The notes beneath the pieces are model-generated. The model worked only from the letters and a program-made list of their open reading frames with translations. It had not been told where the DNA came from and made no database searches. From positions 186,001 to 250,000 of the forward strand of contig NZ_CAJQTX010000005.1 of the NCBI RefSeq assembly GCF_907163085.1: a stretch of 64,000 nucleotides of DNA, written 5' to 3'. This stretch comes from Candidatus Accumulibacter sp. ACC003. GTDB taxonomy: Bacteria > Pseudomonadota > Gammaproteobacteria > Burkholderiales > Rhodocyclaceae. The translations under genes were made by a program, and so were the position numbers. This document shows positions 33,286 to 42,838 of the stretch, piece after piece. Every line of letters begins with the position of its first letter. The first letter of the stretch is position 1.

Positions 33286-34968
33286 ATGAGTTACCAAGTC
33301 CTGGCGCGCAAGTGGCGCCCGCGAACGTTCGCCACCCTGGTCGGCCAGGAGCACGTCGTGCGAGCGCTGACGCACGCACTGACCGAGCAACGCCTGCACC
33401 ACGCCTACCTGTTCACCGGTACCCGCGGCGTCGGCAAGACAACGCTGGCGCGCATCCTGGCCAAAGCGCTCAATTGCGAGACCGGCGTCACGGCGACGCC
33501 CTGCGGCACTTGTTCGGCGTGTCAGGAGATCGACAGTGGCCGCTTTGTCGACCTCCTCGAAGTCGACGCGGCGACCAACACCAAGGTCGACGAGATGCGG
33601 CAGCTGCTCGAGAACGCGGTCTATGCCCCGACGCGTGGCCGCTTCAAGGTCTATGTCATCGACGAAGTGCACATGCTCTCGAACGCGGCTTTCAACGCCA
33701 TGTTGAAGACCCTCGAAGAGCCGCCCGAGCACGTCAAATTCATCCTGGCGACGACCGACCCGCAGAAAATCCCGGTCACCGTTCTCTCGCGCTGCCTGCA
33801 GTTCAATCTCAAGCAGATGACGCAGCCGTTGATCGCCGAGCACCTCAAGCGGGTCCTCGCAGCCGAGGCGATCAGTGCCGAAGCCGGCGCCTTGCAGTTG
33901 CTCGCGCGCTCGGCGGCGGGCAGCATGCGCGACGCGCTGTCGCTGCTCGACCAGGCGATCGCGCATGGCGCCGGGCAGGTCGACGAAGCGCAGGTGCGCG
34001 CGATGCTCGGCGCGGTCGACGTCGATCACCTGTTCCTGATCCTCGACGCCCTGCTCGCCGGCGACGCCGCGGCGATGTTGCACGTCGCCGACGAAATGGC
34101 GGCGCGCAGTCTGTCGTTCGACGCCGCCTTGCAGGAGTTGGCCAGCGTCCTCACCCGCCTGCAGATTGCCCAACTGGCGCCGCAAGCCGTCGCCGACGAC
34201 TGGCCCGAGCGGCAGCGGATTGAACAACTCGCCGCCGCGCTCGACCCGGAATTCGTCCAACTGGCGTACCAGATCGCCGTGCATGGCCGACAGGAACTGC
34301 CACTGGCGCCCGACGAGCTCGCCGGCTTCACGATGACCCTCTTGCGTCTGTACGCCTTCCGGCCGGCGCTCGAGACCAATTCAGCAACGCCACCGCCGCT
34401 CGCCAGGGCAGTCGGCGGGCAGCGCTCGGCGAACGCGCCGGCAGCAGCACCGGCAGCCGCAGCCGCGACGCCTGCGGCCAGTCAGCCAGCGGCTGGCGGC
34501 AGCGCCGCAACGCCGACCGTCGTCGCCGCCGCGGTGTCCGCGCCAGCCGCCGTAAGCCCTGCAAGGCCAGCCGTCGTCGCCAGCGAGCAAGCACCGGGCG
34601 ACTGGCACGAAATCCTTGCCGCGCTGAAAATCAGCGGCATGGCGCGCGAACTCGCGCAACACTGCGAGTGGCGCGAAATGGTGGCAACGCGCGTTGCCTT
34701 GCGCCTCTCGCCGACGCATCGTCACCTGCTGATGAAAGCCGCACAGGACAAGCTGCAGCAGGCGCTTTCCGAGCATTTCGGCAAACCCCTGAAGCTGTTT
34801 ATCGAACTCGAAGCACCCGCTGGCGATACCCCGGCGGTGACCGCGCAACGTGATCGCCAGCAACGTCAGGACCGCGCTATCGCTTCGGTCGAGGAAGATG
34901 GCTTCGTTCGTGAAGTCATCGAAATGTTCGACGCCACGCTGATCGAGTCTTCCATAAAACCCGTTTAA
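33286..34968 (+). CDS. dnaX: DNA polymerase III subunit gamma/tau
   Basis: Clamp-loader ATPase, 560 residues. The AAA+ core begins [20 protein letters not shown], with Walker A in [16 protein letters not shown], the zinc module CGTCSAC, Walker B in [11 protein letters not shown], and sensor 1 in [17 protein letters not shown]. An Ala/Pro-rich linker (about 365-425) leads to a C-terminal tau-like domain that should bind the polymerase alpha subunit. I saw no obvious A-rich slippery site for a gamma product. Followed after 28 bases by ybaB. Confidence 0.95.
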   Translation: MSYQVLARKWRPRTFATLVGQEHVVRALTHALTEQRLHHAYLFTGTRGVGKTTLARILAKALNCETGVTATPCGTCSACQEIDSGRFVDLLEVDAATNTKVDEMRQLLENAVYAPTRGRFKVYVIDEVHMLSNAAFNAMLKTLEEPPEHVKFILATTDPQKIPVTVLSRCLQFNLKQMTQPLIAEHLKRVLAAEAISAEAGALQLLARSAAGSMRDALSLLDQAIAHGAGQVDEAQVRAMLGAVDVDHLFLILDALLAGDAAAMLHVADEMAARSLSFDAALQELASVLTRLQIAQLAPQAVADDWPERQRIEQLAAALDPEFVQLAYQIAVHGRQELPLAPDELAGFTMTLLRLYAFRPALETNSATPPPLARAVGGQRSANAPAAAPAAAAATPAASQPAAGGSAATPTVVAAAVSAPAAVSPARPAVVASEQAPGDWHEILAALKISGMARELAQHCEWREMVATRVALRLSPTHRHLLMKAAQDKLQQALSEHFGKPLKLFIELEAPAGDTPAVTAQRDRQQRQDRAIASVEEDGFVREVIEMFDATLIESSIKPV

Positions 34969-34996
34969 CCCCTTATTTCAAGAAGAGGCAACAAAG

Positions 34997-35321
34997 ATGA
35001 TGAAAGGCGGAATCGCCGGCCTGATGAAACAGGCTCAGCAAATGCAGGAGAACATGAAAAAAGCCCAGGACGAGCTGGCCCAGCTCGAAGTCGAGGGCGA
35101 GTCGGGCGCCGGCATGGTCAAGGTACTGATGACCTGCAGCCACAACGTGCGCCGGGTGGCCATCGATGCAAGCGTGATGGACGACAAGGAAATGCTCGAG
35201 GATCTGGTGGCCGCCGCGCTGAATGACGCCATGCGGCGCGCCGAGGCGCTGTCGCAGGAGCGCATGGCCGGTTTTTTCCGCCGGCCTCAGCCTGCCACCC
35301 GGGATGAAGCTGCCGTTCTGA
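34997..35321 (+). pseudogene. ybaB: YbaB/EbfC nucleoid-associated protein gene with frameshift at T6
   Basis: Starts [20 protein letters not shown] and follows the YbaB family up to ERMAGF. There the reading frame meets six T (35272-35277). In the frame as given it continues as [16 protein letters not shown] straight into recR without a stop, giving a 308-residue YbaB-RecR fusion. Dropping one T gives [16 protein letters not shown] and a stop that overlaps the recR ATG (TGATG), which is the usual YbaB ending and usual gene overlap. So one T is probably extra, either a real mutation or an assembly error in the homopolymer. YbaB binds DNA as a dimer and its gene normally lies between dnaX and recR. 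Confidence 0.88.
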
Positions 35322-35923
35322 TGAGCACGCCATCGAGCCTCGATTCGCTGATCGAGGCTTTGCGCTGTTTGCCGGGCGTCGGCCCGAAATCGGCTCAGCG
35401 CATGGCTTACCACCTGCTGCAGCACGACCGGGGAGGCACGCAGCGTCTCGCCGACGCGCTGCAACTGGCGCTGACCGCACTGCGTCATTGCCGGCGCTGC
35501 AACACGCTCACCGAGTCCGAGGTCTGCGGACGCTGCCTGTCGGGCAAACGCGACGCCAGCCTGTTGTGCGTCGTCGAAACGCCGATCGACATGAACATGA
35601 TGGAGCAGACGCACGCCTATTCGGGGCTCTACTACGTGCTGATGGGCCGCGTTTCGCCGCTCGACGGCATCGGCCCCGGCGAACTACGGCTCGACCGCCT
35701 GCTGGCGCGGGCCAGCGACGGCGTGGTCCGCGAAGTGATCATCGCCACCAACTTCACCAACGAGGGCGAAGCGACCGCGCACTACCTCTCGGAAATGCTC
35801 AAGAGCCGTGGCGTCAGCGTCTCGCGAATCGCCCGCGGCGTGCCGGTCGGCGGCGAGCTCGAGTACGTCGACGCCGGCACGCTGGCGCAGGCCCTGCGCG
35901 AGCGCCGAACACTCGCCGCCTGA
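35321..35923 (+). CDS. recR: Recombination mediator protein RecR
   Basis: 200-residue RecFOR-pathway protein that helps load RecA at gaps. Starts [21 protein letters not shown] with the helix-hairpin-helix region [15 protein letters not shown], then the C4 zinc finger [16 protein letters not shown] and a Toprim domain ([18 protein letters not shown]). The ATG shares its A with the restored ybaB stop. In the sequence as given the upstream ybaB frame reads through into recR, so a fused product could also be made. Confidence 0.95.
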   Translation: MSTPSSLDSLIEALRCLPGVGPKSAQRMAYHLLQHDRGGTQRLADALQLALTALRHCRRCNTLTESEVCGRCLSGKRDASLLCVVETPIDMNMMEQTHAYSGLYYVLMGRVSPLDGIGPGELRLDRLLARASDGVVREVIIATNFTNEGEATAHYLSEMLKSRGVSVSRIARGVPVGGELEYVDAGTLAQALRERRTLAA

Positions 35924-36179
35924 GCATTTCGGGCGGCGGCGAGAAGGCTGTATCGTCCGTCGCCAGCAGACAGACTAACGGCTTTCACGCCAAAGCGTGT
36001 ATAGTGCCGCTCAGAACAGAGCCGCGTTTCATCCGGTCGGCAGCTCGGTCCTCTCGCGGTTGATCCCCCATCGGCACCTGCCGATCGCCCCGAAGCATCC
36101 CCCCATCCCATCCGTTCCAAGCGCCTGAACCGGCTCTGTTGGCGTCACGCCACAGCAGGTTGTTCACCGGAGATTTTCT

Positions 36180-37589
36180 TTGAGCCAATCGTTTTCCGCT
36201 CTCGGCCTGTCGGCCGAGCTCACCCGTGTTGTCGCCGAACAAGGCTACACCGAGCCAACGCCAGTACAGGCGCAGGCCATCCCACTGATTCTCGAAGGCC
36301 GCGACGTCCTCGCCGGCGCGCAGACGGGCACCGGCAAGACCGCCGGCTTCACCCTGCCACTGCTGCAACGCCTGGCGACCATGCCGGCCCGCGCTGACGC
36401 CAATGCGCAGCCACGCCAGCGCGTGCGAGCGCTGATCCTGACTCCGACGCGCGAACTCGCGGCGCAGATCGAGGAGAGCGTACGCACTTACGGCAAGTAC
36501 ATGAAACTCAAGTCGACGCTGATCTATGGCGGCGTCAACATCAACCCGCAGATCGACGCCTTGCGCCGCGGCGTCGATATCCTGGTGGCGACACCGGGAC
36601 GACTACTCGATCACCTGCAGCAGAAAACGCTCGAACTGTCGAACGTCGAGATCCTGGTGCTTGACGAAGCCGACCGCATGCTCGACATGGGTTTCATCCG
36701 CGACATCCGCCGCGTCCTCGCGGTGCTGCCGGCAAAGCGTCAGAACCTGCTCTTCTCGGCGACCTTCTCGGACGAAATCCGCAAGCTGGCCGACGGCCTG
36801 CTGCACAACCCGGCGATGGTCGAAGTCGCCCGCCGCAACGCCGAGTCCGAACTCGTCGCGCAGCGCGTGCACCCGGTCGACAGCTGGGTCAAACGCGACC
36901 TCCTGGTCCATCTGGTGTCGTCGGGCGACTGGAAACAGGTGCTGGTGTTCACGCGCATGAAGAGTGGCGCCAACCGCCTCTCCGAGTATCTGTGCAAGGC
37001 CGGTATCGAGGCCACGGCGATCCACGGCAACAAGAGCCAGCCGGCGCGCACGCGCGCGCTGGCCGGTTTCAAGGACGGCACGGTGCGCGTGCTGGTGGCG
37101 ACCGACATTGCCGCCCGCGGTCTGGACATCGAAGAACTGCCGCACGTCGTTAACTTCGAGTTGCCGAATGTTCCCGAAGATTACGTCCATCGCATCGGCC
37201 GCACCGGCCGCGCCGGCAGTTCCGGCGAGGCGTTGTCGCTGGTTTCAGCCGAAGAGCGGCCGCTGCTGGCGGCGATCGAGAAGCTGTTGACGCGGCGGAT
37301 CGACAAACAGATCGTCGAAGGCTTCGAGCCCGGCAAGACCCCACAGCCAGCGGCCACGGCGACGCCGGCAGCACCACGCGGCAGCCACGACGGCAACCGG
37401 CGCGGCGGCAGCCCTGGCCGCGACGCGCGCAATCGCGGCCAGGCACCGGCACGCTCGGGCGCGCCGGCGCCAGCGCCAGTCCGGGCGGCGCCGCCGCAGA
37501 GCCCACCGCGGGCGCCACAGCGGCCGCGCGCAGACGCCGGCGTGGCGACCGCCGCGCTGTTTCGCAGCCCGGCACGACGCGGCGGCTAA
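36180..37589 (+). CDS. rhlE: DEAD-box ATP-dependent RNA helicase, RhlE type
   Basis: A 469-residue RNA helicase. Motifs in order are the Q motif ([13 protein letters not shown]), [64 protein letters not shown] and [10 protein letters not shown]. The C-terminal 90 residues are rich in Ala, Pro, Arg and Gly, typical of RhlE tails that bind RNA. It starts with TTG, preceded by GGAGA 6 bases upstream; no ATG is better placed. A 256-base gap to recR includes a TATAGT near 36000 that may be a -10 box, which would give a long 5' leader as seen in cold-induced helicases. Confidence 0.93.
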   Translation: MSQSFSALGLSAELTRVVAEQGYTEPTPVQAQAIPLILEGRDVLAGAQTGTGKTAGFTLPLLQRLATMPARADANAQPRQRVRALILTPTRELAAQIEESVRTYGKYMKLKSTLIYGGVNINPQIDALRRGVDILVATPGRLLDHLQQKTLELSNVEILVLDEADRMLDMGFIRDIRRVLAVLPAKRQNLLFSATFSDEIRKLADGLLHNPAMVEVARRNAESELVAQRVHPVDSWVKRDLLVHLVSSGDWKQVLVFTRMKSGANRLSEYLCKAGIEATAIHGNKSQPARTRALAGFKDGTVRVLVATDIAARGLDIEELPHVVNFELPNVPEDYVHRIGRTGRAGSSGEALSLVSAEERPLLAAIEKLLTRRIDKQIVEGFEPGKTPQPAATATPAAPRGSHDGNRRGGSPGRDARNRGQAPARSGAPAPAPVRAAPPQSPPRAPQRPRADAGVATAALFRSPARRGG

Positions 37590-37652
37590 GCGATATTGGC
37601 CGGCGGCGAGCCGGCCATCCCATCCTCGGCAAGCCCTGATCAGGAGTCGGCA

Positions 37653-37913
37653 ATGAATATCTTTGTAGGCAATCTCGCCAACGAGACCACTGAAATTGAA
37701 CTCAGCGACCTGTTCCAGGGCTTTGGCCAGGTGAAATCGGTACAGGTGATGCGCGAACTGTTCAGCGGCGCCTCGAAGGGCTTCGGCTTTATCGACATGC
37801 CTGGCCGAGCGCACTCGCTGGCGGCTATTGCCGCGCTCGACGGCAAGGATCTGCACGGCCAGCCGCTACGGGTGAACGAGGCGATGGGCCGAACTGCCGG
37901 CCGGCGCCGCTAG
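37653..37913 (+). CDS. RRM-type RNA-binding protein
   Basis: An 86-residue protein made of a single RNA recognition motif. RNP2 is MNIFVGNLAN and RNP1 is SKGFGFIDM. The C-terminus ends in a short basic tail (RTAGRRR). AGGAG lies 7 bases before the ATG. Such proteins are common beside cold-shock helicases, and it follows rhlE by 63 bases. Confidence 0.92.
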   Translation: MNIFVGNLANETTEIELSDLFQGFGQVKSVQVMRELFSGASKGFGFIDMPGRAHSLAAIAALDGKDLHGQPLRVNEAMGRTAGRRR

Positions 37914-37932
37914 TCGCGCCGTGCTACCGACG

Positions 37933-38382
37933 ATGAAGGCGCCGCTCGTCGCGGCTTGCCCCTGCGGCAGCCAGCTGAGCTACGCGGCGTGCTGCGCGCC
38001 ACTGCACGACGGCCTGGCGGCGCCCGACGCCGCGGCCTTGATGCGTTCGCGCTACAGCGCCTACGTGCTGGCCATCGACAGCTACCTGCTGGCGACCTGG
38101 CACGCGTCTACGCGACCACAGCAGGTGGCGGCCGACGATCCAGCGGCAGCACCGAAATGGCTGGCGCTGGAAGTGCGGCGCCATCTGGCGACCGGCCCGG
38201 AGACGGCGATCGTCGAATTTGTCGCGCGCTATCGTGTGCAGGGGCGCGCGTATCGCCTGCACGAGATCAGCCGCTTCGTGCGCGAGGCCGGCCGCTGGTA
38301 CTACGTCGACGGCGAGTGTCCAAGCACGCCCTTGAAATCGTCGCGCGCGGCGATCAGGCGGCCGCGCTCGGCCGATGAGTGA
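37933..38382 (+). CDS. ychJ: YchJ family protein with SEC-C-type zinc motif
   Basis: About 149 residues. The N-terminus has CPCGSQLSYAACCAPLH (metal-binding CxC...CC), followed by ALMRSRYSAYVLAIDSYLLATWH, the YchJ family core; the second half is an NTF2-like fold. The function is unknown. A GTG four codons upstream is an alternative start. The end overlaps truC by 8 bases. Confidence 0.85.
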   Translation: MKAPLVAACPCGSQLSYAACCAPLHDGLAAPDAAALMRSRYSAYVLAIDSYLLATWHASTRPQQVAADDPAAAPKWLALEVRRHLATGPETAIVEFVARYRVQGRAYRLHEISRFVREAGRWYYVDGECPSTPLKSSRAAIRRPRSADE

Positions 38383-39127
38383 GGCCGACGACGGCGCGCT
38401 GACGATCCTCTTTCAGGACCAGCACCTGGTCGCCATCGACAAACCCGCCGGGCTGCTGGTACACCGCAGCATGATCGACCGACGCGAGCGGCGCTTCGCG
38501 CTGCAGATGCTGCGCGACCAGATCGGCCAACGCGTGTACGCCGCGCATCGCCTCGACAGGGGCACTTCCGGCGTGCTCTTGTTCGCCCTGAGCAGCGCCG
38601 TTGCCCGCAGCCTGGGGACGATGTTCGAACAGCGGCAGGTCGACAAGCGCTATATCGCGGTGGTGCGCGGCCACCCGCCGCCAAGCGGCGAGATCGACCA
38701 CCCGCTACGGCGTGTCGTCGACCCGGCTGAGCATGCCAGCGCCGCGGCGAGCGAGGCGCCAGCGCAGGACGCCTGCAGCCGCTACCGACGGCTGGCGACG
38801 ATCGAACTACCGTACCGCGTCGACCGTTATCCAACGAGTCGCTACGCCTTGCTCGAACTCGAACCGCTGAGCGGACGCCGCCACCAGCTGCGCCGCCACC
38901 TCAAACACATTTCGCATCCGATTATCGGCGACGCCACCTACGGCAAGGGCCGCCATAACCGATTGTTCCAGACGCTGTTTGCTTGCGACCGCCTGCTCCT
39001 GGCGAGCACCGAGCTACGCCTGACGCACCCGGTCACCGACGCGCCGCTGCAGTTGACAGCGCCGCTGAGCAAGGACTTCGCGCGCCTGCTCGGGCGCCTG
39101 GGATGGGCCGCTGCGGTGCCGCTGTAA
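38375..39127 (+). CDS. truC: tRNA pseudouridine synthase, RluA family (TruC type)
   Basis: 250 residues. The catalytic Asp lies in AHRLDRGTSGVLLFAL. The N-terminal strand ILFQDQHLVAIDKPAGLLVH and the motifs LEPLSGRRHQLRRHLKHISHPIIGD are those of RluA/TruC enzymes. The length and lack of an S4 domain favour TruC, which modifies U65 of some tRNAs. The start overlaps the ychJ end. Confidence 0.88.
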   Translation: MSEADDGALTILFQDQHLVAIDKPAGLLVHRSMIDRRERRFALQMLRDQIGQRVYAAHRLDRGTSGVLLFALSSAVARSLGTMFEQRQVDKRYIAVVRGHPPPSGEIDHPLRRVVDPAEHASAAASEAPAQDACSRYRRLATIELPYRVDRYPTSRYALLELEPLSGRRHQLRRHLKHISHPIIGDATYGKGRHNRLFQTLFACDRLLLASTELRLTHPVTDAPLQLTAPLSKDFARLLGRLGWAAAVPL

Positions 39128-39181
39128 GGGTCGGCAAGCCGGCATAGCCAGTACGCAGCTGCCGGCAAGCGGTCGCCAAAC

Positions 39182-39219
39182 TGGACTGCCGCGTTGGCTG
39201 CGCCTCCTCGCAATGACGG
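39182..39219 (-). repeat. Dispersed GTCATTGCGA repeat, copy A
   Basis: On the minus strand it reads GTCATTGCGAGGAGGCGCAG followed by CCAACGCGGCAGTCC. Two related copies lie near 44.8-45.0 kb. Short repeats of this type are scattered in many bacterial genomes; the mechanism of spread is not known to me. Confidence 0.6.
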
Positions 39220-39283
39220 GGGGGTGCGGGAGAGCGCGCTAGCGGAGTGGTTTGATGCGGCTTTCGGGCCGGGGGTATTTTTC

Positions 39284-39371
39284 TGGCGGAAGCGGTGAGA
39301 TTCGAACTCACGGACGGTTGCCCGTCGCTAGTTTTCAAGACTAGTGCAATCGACCACTCTGCCACGCTTCC
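39284..39371 (-). tRNA. tRNA-Ser (anticodon TGA)
   Basis: Acceptor GGAAGCG pairs with CGCTTCC, with an encoded CCA end. The anticodon arm is CTAGT-CTTGAAA-ACTAG, giving anticodon UGA. A long variable arm (CGACGGGCAACCGTCC) and the T loop GTTCGAATC confirm a class II serine tRNA. Confidence 0.97.
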
Positions 39372-39541
39372 TGCACGGCTGCCGGCGACTGATCTGCCGG
39401 TACGGCGGGCCGAATGATAGCACGCTGTGGCAAATCGATAGCTTCTGGTGCTGACGCCGGCGCGGCCAAGCGTCATCGGCGGTGGTGGCGCACCACTCGC
39501 CGTCCGCCGCTGGCGATCCCGGCGCGGGCGGGCTCAGCGAC

Positions 39542-40036
39542 TCAGCGGCTCAGCAGAGACTGCCAGTAGTCGAGTTCCGGCCGGCGCAGCAGCGCCTCGA
39601 GCAGCTCGAAAGCGGCATCGGCGTGGCTCGCCGCGGCGGCGCTCAAATCCTCTCCCAAGGCGAAGCTCTCGCCGCGCACGCAGAGCACGAAAGCCGGTGG
39701 TGGCGGCTCGTGATCGATCCGCAGCAGGACGGCGAGAAGCGCTTCGGGCGTCAAGGCGTGCGTGCTGTGCGCCACGCCGTCGGCGGCTTGCGCCTGGCGA
39801 AAGACGAATGGCGCCGGCGTTTGCTGGCCGGCGTCGATGAACAGCAGCAATCGCCGTCCGACGAGGTCGAGCGCGTGCTCGATCTGCAACTGGAAGTCGC
39901 CGAGCAGCTCGCATCCCGCGCCCGTAGCGCTGGCGTCGAGCCAGCTCTGCAGGCGCTCGAGCAGCAGCGGCCCGAGCGCGTCGTCGCCGCGGCTGGGGTT
40001 GCCGCAGGCGAGAATGACGACCGGCGGAAGTGGCAT
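39542..40036 (-). CDS. hoxW: Hydrogenase maturation protease
   Basis: 164-residue endopeptidase that removes the C-terminal peptide of the large subunit after nickel insertion. It has the family start VVILACGNPSRGDDALGPLL (nickel-binding Glu replaced by Asp in this subgroup), D in LFIDAGQQ, and HALTPEALLAVL. It is the last gene of hoxFUYHW, 19 bases after hoxH, so it should act on HoxH. Confidence 0.88.
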   Translation of the reverse strand: MPLPPVVILACGNPSRGDDALGPLLLERLQSWLDASATGAGCELLGDFQLQIEHALDLVGRRLLLFIDAGQQTPAPFVFRQAQAADGVAHSTHALTPEALLAVLLRIDHEPPPPAFVLCVRGESFALGEDLSAAAASHADAAFELLEALLRRPELDYWQSLLSR

Positions 40037-40055
40037 CGCGGCGTCCTCCGGCGCC

Positions 40056-41534
40056 TCAGGACGCCGCAGCCAGGCGCCCGACGAGGATGCCCGCGGCGTC
40101 GCGCAATTCGACCTGCAGCGGCATCTTGCCGAGCGCGTGCGTGGCGCACGACAGACAGGGGTCGAAGGCGCGGATGGCGACTTCGATGTGGTTGAGCAGG
40201 CCCTCGGTCAGCTGCCGGCCGTTCAGGTAGCGTTGCGCGACGCGGCGGATGGCCTCGTTCATCGGCTGATTATTGTGCGTCGTCGAGACGATCAGATTGC
40301 AGCTGCTCACCAGGTCATCGTCGTCGACCTGGTAGTCATGGATCAGCGTGCCGCGCGGCGCCTCGATGACGCCGACGCCCCGGCGCTGGCGGGCGCCGCT
40401 GCTGGTCAGCGCGCTGCCGGAGAGGTCGTCATCGTGCAGCAGCTCCTCGATCGTCTCGGCGGCGTGCAGCATCTCGATCATCCGCGCCCAGTGGTAGGCC
40501 AGCGGTGCGTGGATCAGCTTTCCCTGGCCGTGGTCGATGAATTCGCGGCGCTCGCCTTCGGCCAGCGGCGTCGGGATGCGATCGCAGTTCTGGACGCGCG
40601 CCAGCGGCCCGACCTTGTACCAGCCGTGCTGCGGGCCCAGCGCGGCGAGGAAGGGGAACTTCATGTAGCTCCACGCTTTGACTTCTTCGCGGATCAGCTG
40701 CTGGTAGTTCTCGATTGGGAAGCCGTCGACGAGGATCTGACCGTCGGCGTCGCGGGCGCGCAAATGGCCGTCGTAGAAGTCGAGCGCGCCGTCAGTGCCA
40801 ACCAGCGACAGGATATTCGAGCGGAAAGTGCCGAAGCCGTCGTAGAGCACCGGGTCGGCGGCGTGCAGACGTTTGACGAGCTGCACCGCCTGCTGGCTCC
40901 AGCCGATGATCGCGGCGATCTCGGCGAGCAGGCCATCGCGATCTTCGCGGCGCAGCGAGCGATTGACGCCGCCGGGGACCGCGCCGGTGCCGTGCACGCG
41001 CTTGCCGGCGGTCAGGCGAATCACCTCCTGACCGAACTTGCGCAGCAGCACGCCTTGTCTGGCGACCTCGGGGTAGGCGGCGGCGACGCCGACGATGTTG
41101 CGCCGGCCGGCTTCGCTGGCGAAGCCGAACAGCAGGTCGGGCGACGACAGGTGAAAGAAATGCAGCGCGTGCGACTGCAGGATCTGGCCGTAGTGCATCA
41201 GCCGCCGCACTTTCTCGGCGGTCGGCGTCAGCCGCTCGACGCCGAGCACATGATCGAGCGCCTTGGCCGCCGCCAGGTGGTGCGATACCGGGCAGATACC
41301 GCACAGGCGCTGCACCATCACCGGCACCTCCCAGTACGGGCGGCCCTGGATGAACTTCTCGAAACCGCGGAATTCGACGATGTGCAGGCGCACCTGCTGC
41401 ACCCGATCGTCGTCGTCGAGCAGCAGCGTCACCTTGCCGTGGCCCTCGACGCGGGACACCGGGTCGATCGCCACGCGACGCAGCGTGCCGACGTCGGCGG
41501 GCGCGGTTTCGAGTTCGAATTGATCGCTGGGCAT
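40056..41534 (-). CDS. hoxH: NAD-linked [NiFe]-hydrogenase large subunit
   Basis: 492 residues, holding the NiFe(CN)2CO site. The L1 motif is RLCGICPVSHH and the C-terminal L2 motif is DPCLSCATHALGK; cleavage by HoxW should occur after the His, removing about 25 residues. RVEGHGKVTL lies near the N-terminus. The start MPSDQFELETAP is chosen because upstream codons are not family-like. It reads 19 bases after hoxY. Confidence 0.95.
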   Translation of the reverse strand: MPSDQFELETAPADVGTLRRVAIDPVSRVEGHGKVTLLLDDDDRVQQVRLHIVEFRGFEKFIQGRPYWEVPVMVQRLCGICPVSHHLAAAKALDHVLGVERLTPTAEKVRRLMHYGQILQSHALHFFHLSSPDLLFGFASEAGRRNIVGVAAAYPEVARQGVLLRKFGQEVIRLTAGKRVHGTGAVPGGVNRSLRREDRDGLLAEIAAIIGWSQQAVQLVKRLHAADPVLYDGFGTFRSNILSLVGTDGALDFYDGHLRARDADGQILVDGFPIENYQQLIREEVKAWSYMKFPFLAALGPQHGWYKVGPLARVQNCDRIPTPLAEGERREFIDHGQGKLIHAPLAYHWARMIEMLHAAETIEELLHDDDLSGSALTSSGARQRRGVGVIEAPRGTLIHDYQVDDDDLVSSCNLIVSTTHNNQPMNEAIRRVAQRYLNGRQLTEGLLNHIEVAIRAFDPCLSCATHALGKMPLQVELRDAAGILVGRLAAAS

Positions 41535-41553
41535 GGCTTCTCTCGTTCGGCTC

Positions 41554-42108
41554 TCAGTCGAAGTGCAGCAGGGGATGGCCGAGGCGTGGCGTGCGCCCGT
41601 CAAGCAGGTCGCTCAGGAACTTCCAGAGCGCTTCGCCCGACGGTGGGCAGCCGGGGATGAAGTAATCGACGCGGACGATCTCGTGGATCGGGTGCACCTT
41701 GTCGAGCGGCAGCGGCAATTCCGGGTCGTTGGGAATCTGCCCACCGACGACTCCCGGCGCGGTCAGGTACACCTCCTGCAGGCACAGCCCGAGGTCAAGA
41801 TGGTTGCGCTGCGCCGGCAGGCCGCCGTTCACCGCGCAGGCGCCAACGGCAATCAGCAGCTTGCAGTTGCGCCGGAACTCGCGCAGAACGTGCACGTTCT
41901 CGGCGTTGCAGATGCCGCCCTCGATCAGGCCGATATCGCAGGGTCCGCAGCGCTTGATGTCGGTCAGCGGCGAGCGATCGAAGTCGACGCGTTCGAGCAG
42001 TTCGAAAAGCCGCTCGTCGATGTCCAGCAAGGACATGTGGCAGCCGAAACAGCCGGCCAGCGTCGCCGTCGCGATACGCAGCTTGCCACGGCCGGGGAGC
42101 GCGTCCAT
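41554..42108 (-). CDS. hoxY: NAD-linked [NiFe]-hydrogenase small subunit
   Basis: 184 residues with the proximal [4Fe-4S] ligands GCFGCHMSLLD, KRCGPCDIGLIEGG, VGACAVNGGLP and PGCPPSGEALW. The short form with a single cluster is characteristic of HoxY. The ATG lies one base after the hoxU stop. Confidence 0.94.
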   Translation of the reverse strand: MDALPGRGKLRIATATLAGCFGCHMSLLDIDERLFELLERVDFDRSPLTDIKRCGPCDIGLIEGGICNAENVHVLREFRRNCKLLIAVGACAVNGGLPAQRNHLDLGLCLQEVYLTAPGVVGGQIPNDPELPLPLDKVHPIHEIVRVDYFIPGCPPSGEALWKFLSDLLDGRTPRLGHPLLHFD

Positions 42109-42109
42109 C

Positions 42110-42838
42110 TCAGCACTCCTCGCCGGCGCGGCGCGGGCGCAGGCGCTCGGCCTGGACGCTGATCGGCTCGACATCGTAGCGGCGCTCGCCGATCGGCACG
42201 GCGAAACCACGCCGCTTCTCGATGATCACGCCGACCGGGCAGACCTGCGCCGCCTTGTCGCTCAACGCGAAATTGCTATCGGCCAGCCGCCCCGACTCGG
42301 CATTGACGATCAGGTGCTTGCCGATGCCGCGACCCGACAGCGCGAAAACGCTCTTGCCGTCGACGTCGCGACTGGCGCGCACGCACAGCTCGCAGAGGAT
42401 GCAGCGATTGAAATCGAGCAGCACCTCGGCGTGCGAAGCATCGAGCGGCCGGTTGGGGTAGAACTGGTCGAAATGCGGGCTGAGCATCTCGAGTTCGTAG
42501 GCCAGCGCCTGCAGCATGCAGTTGCCGCTCTGCTCGCACGAGGGACAGAAATGATTGCCTTCGACGAACAGCATCTGCAACAAGGTCCGCCGCTTGTCGT
42601 TGAGGTCCGGCGAATTGTTCTCGACTTCCATGCCATCCCTGGCCGGCATGGTGCACGCCGAGACGTAGCGGCCGTTGGCCTTGACGGTGCACAGCTTGCA
42701 ACTGCCTTGCGGCTCGAACTCGGGGTGGTGACACAGGTGCGGGATGTAGATGCCGGCGGCGAGGGCCGCGTCCATGATCGTCTGGTGATCTTCGAAGGGC
42801 ACCGGCAGGCCGTCGAGCAGAATACTGAGCGGGCTCAT
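42110..42838 (-). CDS. hoxU: NAD-linked [NiFe]-hydrogenase diaphorase small subunit
   Basis: 242 residues, like the N-terminal part of complex I NuoG. It has [2Fe-2S] ligands (CHHPEFEPQGSCKLC plus SACTMP), the C3H-type [4Fe-4S] region HFCPSCEQSGNC and a 4Fe-4S site CILCELCVRAS with a later CPVG. It links HoxF to HoxY electrically. Its start overlaps the hoxF stop. Confidence 0.94.
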   Translation of the reverse strand: MSPLSILLDGLPVPFEDHQTIMDAALAAGIYIPHLCHHPEFEPQGSCKLCTVKANGRYVSACTMPARDGMEVENNSPDLNDKRRTLLQMLFVEGNHFCPSCEQSGNCMLQALAYELEMLSPHFDQFYPNRPLDASHAEVLLDFNRCILCELCVRASRDVDGKSVFALSGRGIGKHLIVNAESGRLADSNFALSDKAAQVCPVGVIIEKRRGFAVPIGERRYDVEPISVQAERLRPRRAGEEC

